From Streptomyces sp. R302 (lineage in GTDB: Bacteria > Actinomycetota > Actinomycetes > Streptomycetales > Streptomycetaceae): 64,000 nucleotides of DNA. Positions 8,258 to 15,875 of the stretch are shown here, one piece after another. The notes beneath the pieces are model-generated. The model searched no databases, was not told where the DNA came from, and saw only the letters and a list, made by a program, of their open reading frames with translations. Positions within the stretch are counted from its first letter, which is position 1; each line of letters begins with the position of its first letter. The position numbers and the translations under genes were made by a program. The DNA lies in assembly GCF_012927245.1 (NCBI RefSeq), contig NZ_JABBGE010000010.1, positions 124,001 through 188,000 on the forward strand, read 5' to 3'.

Positions 8258-9352
8258 ATGCCAGGCTCACGGATCGTCCGCGCCCTCGGAGCGGGCCTCG
8301 CCGCCCTGCTCGCCACCGGCGCGGCCGTCTCCTCCCCGGCCGCCGCCACGACCGCCGTGGTCCCGCCCACCGCCGGCGCCGTCGGCGCCGCCGCCGACAC
8401 CTGCGCCCTCAAGCCCCGCCCGTCCGGCAAGGTGCTCCAGGGCTACTGGGAGAACTGGGACGGAGCGGTGAACGGCGTTCACCCGCCCTTCGGGTGGGCC
8501 CCGATCGACGATCCCCGGTTCGCCGCCCACGGGTACAACGTCATCAACGCCGCCTTCCCCGTGATCCGCTCCGACGGAACCGTGCTGTGGGAGGACGGCA
8601 TGGACAACACCGTCAAGGTCGCCACACCCGCCGAGATGTGCCGCGCCAAGGCCGCGGGTGCCACCATCCTCATGTCCATCGGCGGTGCGGCCGCCGGCAT
8701 CGACCTCAGCTCCCCGGCCGTCGCCGACCGCTTCGTCGCGACGATCGTGCCGATCCTCCAGCGGTACAACTTCGACGGCATCGACATCGACATCGAGACC
8801 GGTCTCGTCGGCAGCGGCAGCATCACCACCCTCTCCGCCTCCCAGGCCAACCTGATCCGGATCATCGACGGCGTCCTCGCCCGCATGCCCGCCGGCTTCG
8901 GTCTCACGATGGCGCCCGAGACCGCGTACGTCACCGGCGGCAGCGTCGCGTACGGCTCGATCTGGGGCGCGTACCTGCCCATCGTGAAGAAGTACGCCGA
9001 CAACGGGCGCCTGTGGTGGCTCAACATGCAGTACTACAACGGCAGCATGTACGGCTGTTCCGGCGACTCCTACTCCGCCGGAACCGTCGCCGGGTTCACC
9101 GCGCAGACCGACTGCCTCGACCGCGGGCTCGTCATCCAGGGCACCACCGTCCGGGTCCCGTACGACAAGCAGGTCCCCGGCCTGCCCGCGCAGCCCGGCG
9201 CGGGCGGCGGGTACATGGCGCCCTCGCTCGCCGCCCAGGCGTGGAACCACTACGGCGGCAAGCTCAAGGGCCTGATGACCTGGTCGGCGAACTGGGACGG
9301 GTCGAAGAACTGGACCTTCGGCGACAACGTCAAGCGGCTCCAGGGTCGTTAG
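8258..9352 (+). CDS. Secreted GH18 chitinase
   Basis: This is a 364-residue secreted glycoside hydrolase of family 18, cleaving beta-1,4-N-acetylglucosamine polymers. A signal peptide covers about residues 1-30 (RIVRALGAGLAALLATGAAV, then an Ala-rich cleavage zone). The catalytic DxxDxDxE motif is DGIDIDIE, with D173, D176, D178 and the proton donor E180. The SIGGAAAG strand motif lies near 140. There is no separate chitin-binding domain, so this is a catalytic-domain-only enzyme. The ATG at 8258 follows AAGGAG with 7-nt spacing; a longer frame from 8099 is rejected because it would read through the promoter. Control by DasR is suggested by the box at 8180-8195. Confidence 0.95.
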   Translation: MPGSRIVRALGAGLAALLATGAAVSSPAAATTAVVPPTAGAVGAAADTCALKPRPSGKVLQGYWENWDGAVNGVHPPFGWAPIDDPRFAAHGYNVINAAFPVIRSDGTVLWEDGMDNTVKVATPAEMCRAKAAGATILMSIGGAAAGIDLSSPAVADRFVATIVPILQRYNFDGIDIDIETGLVGSGSITTLSASQANLIRIIDGVLARMPAGFGLTMAPETAYVTGGSVAYGSIWGAYLPIVKKYADNGRLWWLNMQYYNGSMYGCSGDSYSAGTVAGFTAQTDCLDRGLVIQGTTVRVPYDKQVPGLPAQPGAGGGYMAPSLAAQAWNHYGGKLKGLMTWSANWDGSKNWTFGDNVKRLQGR

Positions 9353-9453
9353 CCCACCGGCTCGCCCCTGCCTCCGCCCCTCGCGTGTTACCCGTGGGTA
9401 CGCCATGATGGCGGCAGCAGACGACCACGACCATTCCGGGGGCTGAGGCAGCG

Positions 9454-10902
9454 GTGAGCGACGACAAGCGGAACACGGTGCACGCCTTCAGGGACGACTC
9501 CCTCGGGGAGCACGACGCCGTCGGACTCGCGGAGGCGATACGGCGGCGCGAGGTGAGCCCGGCCGAGGCCGCCAGGGACGCGGCCGCCCGGATCCGGGCG
9601 GCCGCCGGGCTCCACGCGGTGCAGACACCGCTCGATTTTTCCCCAAGCTCTCAACTTCGTTCGAGCGAGGGGAGGCCCCAAGCCCTCGGCGGCGCGAACG
9701 GCGGGGCCTTCGCCGGAGTCCCCACCCTCGTCAAGGACAACACCGACTTCGCGGGGCTGCCCACCGGCCACGGCAGCGCCGCCTTCACGCCCCGGCCCGC
9801 CCGCCGGCACGCGCCCTTCGTCCGGCAGCTCCTCAGCACCGGCGTCACCGTCCTCGGCAAGACCCGGCTGCCGGAGTTCGGCTTCAGCCCGGCCACCGAG
9901 TACGAGAACGCCGAGCCGGTCCGCAACCCCTGGCACACCGGTCACTCCTCCGGCGGCTCCTCGGGCGGCGCGGCGGCGCTCGTCGCCGCCGGGGCCGTAC
10001 CCCTCGCCCACGCCAACGACGGCGGCGGCTCCATCCGGATCCCCGCCGCCTGCTGCGGACTCGTCGGTCTCAAGCCCACCCGGGGCCGGGTCGTCGGCAA
10101 CGAGCAGAGCCGGCACCTGCCCGTCGACCTCGTCGCCGACGGCGTGGTCACCCGCACCGTGCGCGACTCCGCCGCCTTCCTCGCCGCCGCCGAACGCTAC
10201 CGGCGCAATCCGAAGCTGCCGCCCGTCGGCCTCGTCGAGGGGCCCTCGGACCGCCGGCTGCGCATCGGCTTCCTGCTCGACTCGCCGAACGGCGTCGCCT
10301 GCGACGACGGCACCCGCGCCGCCGTCACCGACACCGCCGCCACGCTCCGGGGCCTCGGCCACACCGTCGAGCCCGTCACCATGGACCTGGACCCCCGCTT
10401 CACCGGCGACTTCCTCACCTACTGGGGCATGCTCTCCTTCCTCCTCGGCGCCACCGGACGCACCTTCGGGCCCGACTTCGACCGGCACCGCATGGATGGA
10501 CTGAGCCGGGGGCTGCGCGAGGAGTACGTGAAGCGGTGGCGGGACACGCCGGGCGTGGTGCGCCGGCTGCGGCGCACCAAGGAGGCGTACGCGGCGGCCT
10601 TCCGCGGTCTCGACCTCGTCCTCACTCCGGTCCTCGCCCACACCACGCCGCCGATCGGGTACCTCAGCCCCACGGTGCCGTACGAGCTCCTCGTCGAGCG
10701 GATCCTCGCGTACGTCGCCTACACCCCGGTCGACAACGTGGTGGGCACCCCGTCGATCTCGCTGCCCAGCGCCCGGACCACCGTTGACGGCCTGCCGATC
10801 GGCGTCCTCCTCTCCGGCCGGCCCGGCAGCGAACGCACCCTCCTGGAGGCCGCGTTCGCCCTGGAGGCCGAGCGGCCCTTCCGGCGGATCCAGGACGCCT
10901 GA
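9454..10902 (+). CDS. Amidase signature-family hydrolase with an in-frame repeat insert
   Basis: This 482-residue amidase hydrolyses carboxamides with the Ser-cisSer-Lys triad. The catalytic Lys is K94 (GVPTLVKDN), the Gly/Ser-rich motif is HSSGGSSGG around 165-172, and the nucleophile Ser is about S193 (DGGGSIRIPAACCG). No signal peptide is seen, so it is cytoplasmic. The GTG at 9454 has TGAGG upstream. The stretch between LHAVQTP and GGAFAGVP normally holds a short helix in this family. Here residues 61-76 are encoded by a hairpin-forming REP-like repeat (9636-9680) that keeps the frame. Activity is plausible because the triad lies outside the insert. The substrate is unknown. Confidence 0.9.
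   Translation: MSDDKRNTVHAFRDDSLGEHDAVGLAEAIRRREVSPAEAARDAAARIRAAAGLHAVQTPLDFSPSSQLRSSEGRPQALGGANGGAFAGVPTLVKDNTDFAGLPTGHGSAAFTPRPARRHAPFVRQLLSTGVTVLGKTRLPEFGFSPATEYENAEPVRNPWHTGHSSGGSSGGAAALVAAGAVPLAHANDGGGSIRIPAACCGLVGLKPTRGRVVGNEQSRHLPVDLVADGVVTRTVRDSAAFLAAAERYRRNPKLPPVGLVEGPSDRRLRIGFLLDSPNGVACDDGTRAAVTDTAATLRGLGHTVEPVTMDLDPRFTGDFLTYWGMLSFLLGATGRTFGPDFDRHRMDGLSRGLREEYVKRWRDTPGVVRRLRRTKEAYAAAFRGLDLVLTPVLAHTTPPIGYLSPTVPYELLVERILAYVAYTPVDNVVGTPSISLPSARTTVDGLPIGVLLSGRPGSERTLLEAAFALEAERPFRRIQDA
9636..9680. repeat. REP-like palindromic element inside the amidase gene
   Basis: The segment TTTTTCCCCAAGCTC... pairs with ...GAGCGAGGGG (arms CCCC-nn-GCTC and GAGC-nn-GGGG). An inner AAC-TTC-GTT stem sits in the loop. 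The AT-rich pyrimidine run and hairpin differ sharply from the surrounding coding sequence. From memory, it resembles small intergenic palindromes that are scattered in many Streptomyces genomes. It encodes DFSPSSQLRSSEGRPQ in frame. Confidence 0.7.
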
Positions 10903-10988
10903 GGCGCCGCCACCGAGTGGGTGACGGGCGGGCGGGCCCGCGGAGGTTCGGCCCGGCCGTCCGCGCCGGGCACCGCAGAGTGGGGCGC

Positions 10989-11813
10989 ATGGATGTCGAT
11001 GTCGAGCGGATCACCGACGAGCTGTACGGGCTGCGGCCGTCCGAGTTCACGGCCGCCCGGGACGCGTACGCCGCCGAGGCGCGGCAGGCGAAGGACAAGG
11101 AGGCCGCCAAGGCGATCGCGGCGCTGCGGCGCCCGCCGCTGGCCGTCTGGGCGGCGAACCTGCTGGCCCGCGAACGGCCCGAGGAGGCCGAGCGGTTCCT
11201 CGCCCTGGGCGAGGCCCTCCGCGAAGCCCACCGGACGCTCGACGGCGAGCGGCTCCGGGAGGCGAGCCGGCGGCAGCACCGGCTGGTCGCCGCGCTCGTC
11301 CGCACCGCCGCCGGTCTCGCCGAGGCGGCCGGTCAGCCCCTGAGCGACACGGTCCTCGGCGAGGTCGAACGCGTCCTCCACGCCGTCCTCGCCCACCCCG
11401 ACGTGGCCGGACCGTGGTCCCGGGGCAGCCTCACGGCCCTCCCGGAGACGACCGTCGGCTTCCCCGAAGTCCCGCCGGACGTGCTGCCCCGGCCGCCCGC
11501 CACCGCGCCGGACCGCACGGCGCGCGAGGCCCGCGCGTCGCGCAAAGCCCATGAAGCCCGCGAGGCGGAGCGGGCCCGCGCCGTCGTCGCGCGGCGGGAG
11601 CGGGAGCGCGACGCGGCCCGCGAGGCGGCGGCTGCCGCGAAGACGGCGGCCGAGGAGGCCGCCCGGCGGCTCCGCCGCGCCGAACGCGAGCGCGAGGAGG
11701 CCCGCACGGCCGCCGCCGCGACCGAACGCACCGCGACGGAGGCCGAAACGGCCCTCCGGGCCGCCGAGTCCGTCCTCGACGAGGCCCGCCGCGCCGCCGA
11801 ACCCACCGATTAG
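10989..11813 (+). CDS. Coiled-coil protein of unknown function
   Basis: The protein has 274 residues and I cannot assign it to a family with a known role. The first 140 residues are compact and helical (ERITDELYGLRPSEFTAARD; then LRRPPLAVWAANLLARERPE). From about residue 180 to the end it is a long Arg/Glu/Ala coiled coil with many RERERDAAREAA-like heptads. No membrane segment or signal peptide is present. The ATG at 10989 is preferred to the frame-opening ATG at 10917, which lies right after the amidase stop and would add an Arg/Gly-rich tail with no family character. It converges with the peptide transporter gene for OppF, 15 nt away. Confidence 0.65.
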   Translation: MDVDVERITDELYGLRPSEFTAARDAYAAEARQAKDKEAAKAIAALRRPPLAVWAANLLARERPEEAERFLALGEALREAHRTLDGERLREASRRQHRLVAALVRTAAGLAEAAGQPLSDTVLGEVERVLHAVLAHPDVAGPWSRGSLTALPETTVGFPEVPPDVLPRPPATAPDRTAREARASRKAHEAREAERARAVVARRERERDAAREAAAAAKTAAEEAARRLRRAEREREEARTAAAATERTATEAETALRAAESVLDEARRAAEPTD

Positions 11814-11816
11814 TGC

Positions 11817-11838
11817 CCCTGACACCCCTCAGTCAGGG
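11817..11838. terminator. Short hairpin between convergent genes
   Basis: CCCTGAC (11817-11823) pairs with GTCAGGG (11832-11838) around an 8-nt loop. It overlaps the stop codon of the oppF-like gene and follows the coiled-coil gene stop by a few bases, so it may terminate both. Confidence 0.45.
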
Positions 11839-12812
11839 AAGTGGCAGGCCACCTCCCTGGGGTCGGTCGGGGCCAGGGGACGTAGGAGCGGGCGTTCGGT
11901 GCGGCAGATCGGCTGGGCCTTGGGGCAGCGGGGGTGGAAGGTGCAGCCGGGCGGGGGTGCGGCGGGGCTGGGCGGGTCGCCCAGGAGGGTGAGGCGTTCG
12001 CGGGTGCGTTCGGCCGTCGGGTCCGGGAGGGGGACGGCGGAGAGGAGGGCTCGTGTGTAGGGGTGGGCGGGGGTTTCGTACACCTGCTGTTTGGGGCCGA
12101 TCTCTACGATGCGGCCGAGGTACATGACGGCGACCCGGTCGCAGACGCGCTTCACCACGGACAGGTCGTGGGCGATGAAGAGGTAGGCGAGGCCGAGTTC
12201 GTCCTGGAGTCGTTCCATGAGGTTGACGATCTGCGCCTGGACGGAGACGTCGAGGGCCGAGACCGGTTCGTCCGCCACGACCAGGCGGGGTCCGGTCGCG
12301 AGGGCCCGGGCGATGCCGATGCGCTGGGCCTGGCCGCCGGAGAACTCGTGGGGGCGGCGGTCGGCGTGTTCGGGGATCAGGCCTACCAGTTCCATCAGCT
12401 CGACCGCTCGTTTGCGGGCCTCTTCCGGTGAACTGCCCTGGACGAGGAGGGGGTCGGCGATGATGCGGGCCACCGACTGGCGGGGGTTGAGGGAGGAGTG
12501 GGGGTCCTGGAAGACCATCTGGATCTCGCGGCGGAGCGGTTTCAGGGCCCGCTGCGAGAGGTGGGCGATGGGGCGGCCGTCGTACTCGACGGAGCCGGCG
12601 GTCGGTTCCAGGAGCCGGACGATCATCCGGCCCGTGGTCGACTTGCCGCAGCCGGACTCGCCGACCAGGCCCAGGGTCTCCCCGGCCGCGAGGTCGAAGC
12701 CCACGCCGTCGACGGCCCGCACGGGCGCCGAGCCGCGCCGGCCCGGGAAGGTCATCGCCAGGTCCCGGACCCGCAGCAGCGGCGGCGTACCGGGAGGGGG
12801 CGTCGTGCTCAC
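11829..12812 (-). CDS. Oligopeptide ABC transporter ATP-binding protein (OppF/DppF type)
   Basis: This 327-residue ATPase has Walker A GESGCGKSTTGRM, signature FSGGQAQRIGIARAL and Walker B LVVADEPVSALDVS. The C-terminal oligopeptide/dipeptide extension carries the Cys cluster CTFHPRCPKAQPIC, typical of OppF/DppF, which can hold an iron-sulfur cluster. The GTG at 12812 overlaps the stop of the oppD-like gene as GTGA, so the longer frame from 12938 is discarded. It is the last gene of the five-gene importer operon. Confidence 0.93.
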   Translation of the reverse strand: MSTTPPPGTPPLLRVRDLAMTFPGRRGSAPVRAVDGVGFDLAAGETLGLVGESGCGKSTTGRMIVRLLEPTAGSVEYDGRPIAHLSQRALKPLRREIQMVFQDPHSSLNPRQSVARIIADPLLVQGSSPEEARKRAVELMELVGLIPEHADRRPHEFSGGQAQRIGIARALATGPRLVVADEPVSALDVSVQAQIVNLMERLQDELGLAYLFIAHDLSVVKRVCDRVAVMYLGRIVEIGPKQQVYETPAHPYTRALLSAVPLPDPTAERTRERLTLLGDPPSPAAPPPGCTFHPRCPKAQPICRTERPLLRPLAPTDPREVACHFPD

Positions 12813-13855
12813 GGGGTGATCCCTTCGGACGAGGCGGCCGGGGAGGCCGCGAAGTGGCAGGCCGCGGTGCGGCCGTCGACCGCGTCGACCGCGTCGTGCG
12901 CGTCGACCGCGGCGAGCGTCGGGCGTTCGGTCGCGCACCGGTCCCGTTCCTCCGGCGTGCCCGCCGCCGCGCGGGCGCAGCGGGGTGCGAAGGCGCAGCC
13001 GGGGGCGGGGGCGAGGAGGGACGGCGGGGTGCCGGGGATGGCGCGGAGCGGTACGTCGTCGGGGTCGTCGAGGCGGGGGAGCGAGTCGAGGAGGCCTCGG
13101 GTGTACGGGTGCGCGGGGGCGGCGAACAGGGCGTCCACCGGGGCCTGTTCGGCGGCTCGGCCGCCGTACATGACGAGGACCTCGTGGGCGACGCGGGCCA
13201 CCACGCCCAGGTCATGGGTGATCATGACGACGGAGAGCCGGCGCTCCTGCTGGAGGCGGGCGAGCAGGTCGAGGATCTGGGCCTGGACGGTGACGTCGAG
13301 CGCGGTGGTCGGTTCGTCGGCGATGAGGAGGTCGGGTTCGCAGACGAGCGCCATGGCGATCATGACGCGTTGGCGCATGCCGCCGGAGAACTGGTGGGGG
13401 TACTCGCCCACCCGCCGCTTCGGCTCCGGGATGCCGACCTCCGCCAGCGCCTCGACGGCGCGGGCGCGGGCGGCGGCCCTGCGGGTGCCGAAGTGGACGC
13501 GGTGGTGCTCGGCGATCTGCTCGCCGACCGTGTAGTACGGGTGGAGGCTGGAGAGCGGGTCCTGGAAGATCATCGCCATCCGCCGGCCGCGGAGCCGGTT
13601 GAGCTCCTGGTCGGGGAGGCCGACGAGTTCGCGGCCGTCGAGGGTCACGGAGCCGGTGACCTCGGCGCCGGTGTGGAGGCCCATGACGGCGAGCGAGGTC
13701 ACGGACTTGCCGGAGCCGGACTCGCCGACGATGCCGAGGGTGCGGCCGTGCGGGACGTCGAAGGAGAGGGAGTCCACGGCCCGGACGGGGCCGCGCGGGG
13801 TCGGGAAGGTGACGCTGAGGTCCCGGACGGACAGGAGCGGGGCGGGGTCGGCCAT
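12809..13855 (-). CDS. Oligopeptide ABC transporter ATP-binding protein (OppD/DppD type)
   Basis: This 348-residue ATPase has Walker A GESGSGKSVTSLAVMG, signature FSGGMRQRVMIAMAL and Walker B LLIADEPTTALDVT. The C-terminal Cys motif is CAFAPRCARAA...RC. The ATG at 13855 shares one base with the stop of the upstream permease gene (TGATG), and the gene's own stop overlaps the oppF-like start (GTGA). Together with OppF it forms the heterodimeric motor of the importer. Confidence 0.93.
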   Translation of the reverse strand: MADPAPLLSVRDLSVTFPTPRGPVRAVDSLSFDVPHGRTLGIVGESGSGKSVTSLAVMGLHTGAEVTGSVTLDGRELVGLPDQELNRLRGRRMAMIFQDPLSSLHPYYTVGEQIAEHHRVHFGTRRAAARARAVEALAEVGIPEPKRRVGEYPHQFSGGMRQRVMIAMALVCEPDLLIADEPTTALDVTVQAQILDLLARLQQERRLSVVMITHDLGVVARVAHEVLVMYGGRAAEQAPVDALFAAPAHPYTRGLLDSLPRLDDPDDVPLRAIPGTPPSLLAPAPGCAFAPRCARAAAGTPEERDRCATERPTLAAVDAHDAVDAVDGRTAACHFAASPAASSEGITP

Positions 13856-14841
13856 CAGTACCTCACTCGCGGGTCGACGACGGCGTACAGCAGGTCCACG
13901 GCGAGGTTGGCGACGACGATGAAGGTGGCCGCAAGGAGCGTCACGCCGAGGATGACGGGCTGGTCGCCGGTGGTGAGGGCGCCGTAGAAGAGGCGGCCGA
14001 TGCCGGGGAGTCCGAAGAGGGACTCGGTGATGACGGCGCCGGCGAGGAGTCCGCCGAGGTCCATGCCGAAGATGGTGAGGACGGGCGTCAGGCCGGCCCG
14101 CAGTCCGTGCTTGACGACGACCGTGCGGCGCGGCAGTCCCTTGGCGCGGGCGGTGCGGATGTACGGCTCCGCCATGGACTCGATCATGGCGCCGCGGCTC
14201 TGCCGGGCGTACATGGCGGCGTACAGGATCGCGAGGGCCAGCCAGGGTAGCAGCAGGTTGGTCGCCCAGGACAGCGGGTCGGAGGTGAAAGGGACGTAAC
14301 TCGGGTACGGCAGCAGGCCGGTGAGCCGGATCAGTCCGTAGATGAGGAGGACGGAGGTGAAGTAGACGGGCAGGGAGGCGGCGGCGACGGCGCCGACCAT
14401 GAGGGCCCGGTCGGTGAGGCTGTCCTTGCGGAGGGCGGCGGTGACGCCGGCCGTCAGGCCGAGGGCCAGCCAGAGGGCGGCGGCGCCGACCGCGAGCGAG
14501 GCGGAGACGGGAAGCCGGTCGACGAGCAGGTCCCAGACGCCCTCGCTGTTCTCGTACGAGTAGCCGAGGCAGGGGAAGTCGCAGTGCAGGGCGTACTGGC
14601 CGGTGCCCATGGTGCGGCCGGTGAAGATGCCGGTGACGAAGTCGGCGAACTGCCGCCAGACGGGGGCGTCCAGGCCCATGTTCGCGCGGATCGCCTCCAG
14701 GCGTTCGTCGCTGCACGCCTTGCCGCAGGCGGCGGCGGCCGGGTCGGAGGGGAGGACGTAGAAGATCGTGAAGGTGACGGCGGCGATGGCGAGGAGGACG
14801 CCGAGCATCCCGAGGAGCCGGCGGCCGAGGTAGAGGATCAC
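13855..14841 (-). CDS. Oligopeptide ABC transporter permease (OppB/DppB type)
   Basis: This is a 328-residue inner-membrane permease. It begins MILYLGRRLLGMLGVLLAI, the classic first helix of OppB-type proteins, and has about six membrane spans. The EAA-like loop near the C-terminus includes RTARAKGLPRRTVVVKHGLR. The GTG at 14841 overlaps the stop of the oppC-like gene as GTGA, which fixes the start and shows coupling. The operon order is C then B, the reverse of the common B-C order. Confidence 0.93.
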   Translation of the reverse strand: MILYLGRRLLGMLGVLLAIAAVTFTIFYVLPSDPAAAACGKACSDERLEAIRANMGLDAPVWRQFADFVTGIFTGRTMGTGQYALHCDFPCLGYSYENSEGVWDLLVDRLPVSASLAVGAAALWLALGLTAGVTAALRKDSLTDRALMVGAVAAASLPVYFTSVLLIYGLIRLTGLLPYPSYVPFTSDPLSWATNLLLPWLALAILYAAMYARQSRGAMIESMAEPYIRTARAKGLPRRTVVVKHGLRAGLTPVLTIFGMDLGGLLAGAVITESLFGLPGIGRLFYGALTTGDQPVILGVTLLAATFIVVANLAVDLLYAVVDPRVRY

Positions 14842-15854
14842 GTACGGCTCCCCCGGGGGTCGAGGACGTCGCGCAGCGCGTCGCCGAGGAGGGTGAAGGC
14901 GAGCACGGTGAGGAAGAGGCAGAGGCTCGGGACGAGGAAGTACATGGGGTCCGTGTCGTAGTAGGCGACGCTCTCGGCGATCATCTGGCCCCAGGACGGG
15001 GTCGGCGGGCGGACCCCGACGCCGAGGTAGCTCAGCGCGGCCTCGGTGGCGATCATGCCGGGGACCATCAGCGTGGTGTACGCGATGACCGGCCCGGCGA
15101 CGCCCGGGAGGATGTCGCGGGCGAGGATCCGCCAGGGTCCGGAGCCGCCGACGCGGGCGGCGTCGACGTACTCGCGGTGCTTGAGGGAGAGGGTCTGGCC
15201 GCGGACGACCCGGGCGACGCCGGGCCAGCCGAAGAGGCCGATGACGAGGGTCATGAGCAGGATCCGGTCGACGTCCCTGGCCACCGACATCATCGCGATC
15301 ATGAAGATGAGGGAGGGGAAGGACATCGTGAGGTCCATCAGCCGGGAGAGGACCGTGTCGGTGCGGCCGCCGAAGTAGCCGGCGGCGATGCCGGCGGTGG
15401 TGCCGGCGAGGACGACGATCGCGGTGGCGGCGAAGGCGATGAGGAGGGAGACCTGGGCGCCGTGCACGACGCGGGCGAACAGGTCGCGGCCGGTGACGGG
15501 TTCGACGCCGAGCCAGTGCTCGGCGGAGACGCCGCCGAGCGGCCCGATCGGCAGTCCGCCGAGGTACGGGTCGACGGCGGACTTGTCGAACTCCTCCGGG
15601 CCCCAGCCGCCCAGTGCGCTGATCAGCGGGGCGGCGGCCGTCATCACCGCGAAGAGGACGACGACGGCGAGCGCGACCTTGAGCGAGGCGCGGCGGCCCA
15701 GCTCCGCGCGGACGAGCCGCCAGGCGCCGTCGGCCGGGTGGACCGGAGCGGCGGCGATGGCGGTCGCCGCGGAGGAGGGCGGGGACGAGGACGTGGGGAC
15801 GGGGTCGGGCTCGGGGTCGGGTTGGGGCTGGGACGTGGGTGTGGTCGTGGTCAT
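14838..15854 (-). CDS. Oligopeptide ABC transporter permease (OppC/DppC type)
   Basis: This 338-residue inner-membrane permease has a Pro/Thr-rich cytoplasmic N-terminus (about residues 1-55), one hydrophobic segment, then the BPD-type permease core. The core contains the EAA motif REYVDAARVGGSGPWRILARDILPG and ends in LGDALRDVLDPRGS, typical of OppC/DppC. It starts 21 nt after the substrate-binding protein gene and overlaps the next gene by 4 nt, so the operon is tightly packed. Confidence 0.93.
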   Translation of the reverse strand: MTTTTPTSQPQPDPEPDPVPTSSSPPSSAATAIAAAPVHPADGAWRLVRAELGRRASLKVALAVVVLFAVMTAAAPLISALGGWGPEEFDKSAVDPYLGGLPIGPLGGVSAEHWLGVEPVTGRDLFARVVHGAQVSLLIAFAATAIVVLAGTTAGIAAGYFGGRTDTVLSRLMDLTMSFPSLIFMIAMMSVARDVDRILLMTLVIGLFGWPGVARVVRGQTLSLKHREYVDAARVGGSGPWRILARDILPGVAGPVIAYTTLMVPGMIATEAALSYLGVGVRPPTPSWGQMIAESVAYYDTDPMYFLVPSLCLFLTVLAFTLLGDALRDVLDPRGSRT

Positions 15855-15875
15855 CGGGGCGTCGTCCCTCAGTCC

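Noticed and set aside
12809..14716. A 635-residue fusion of a low-complexity domain with OppD
   Set aside because: The first 287 codons are the antisense-frame shadow of the permease gene; the ATG at 13855 coupled to the permease stop is the real start.
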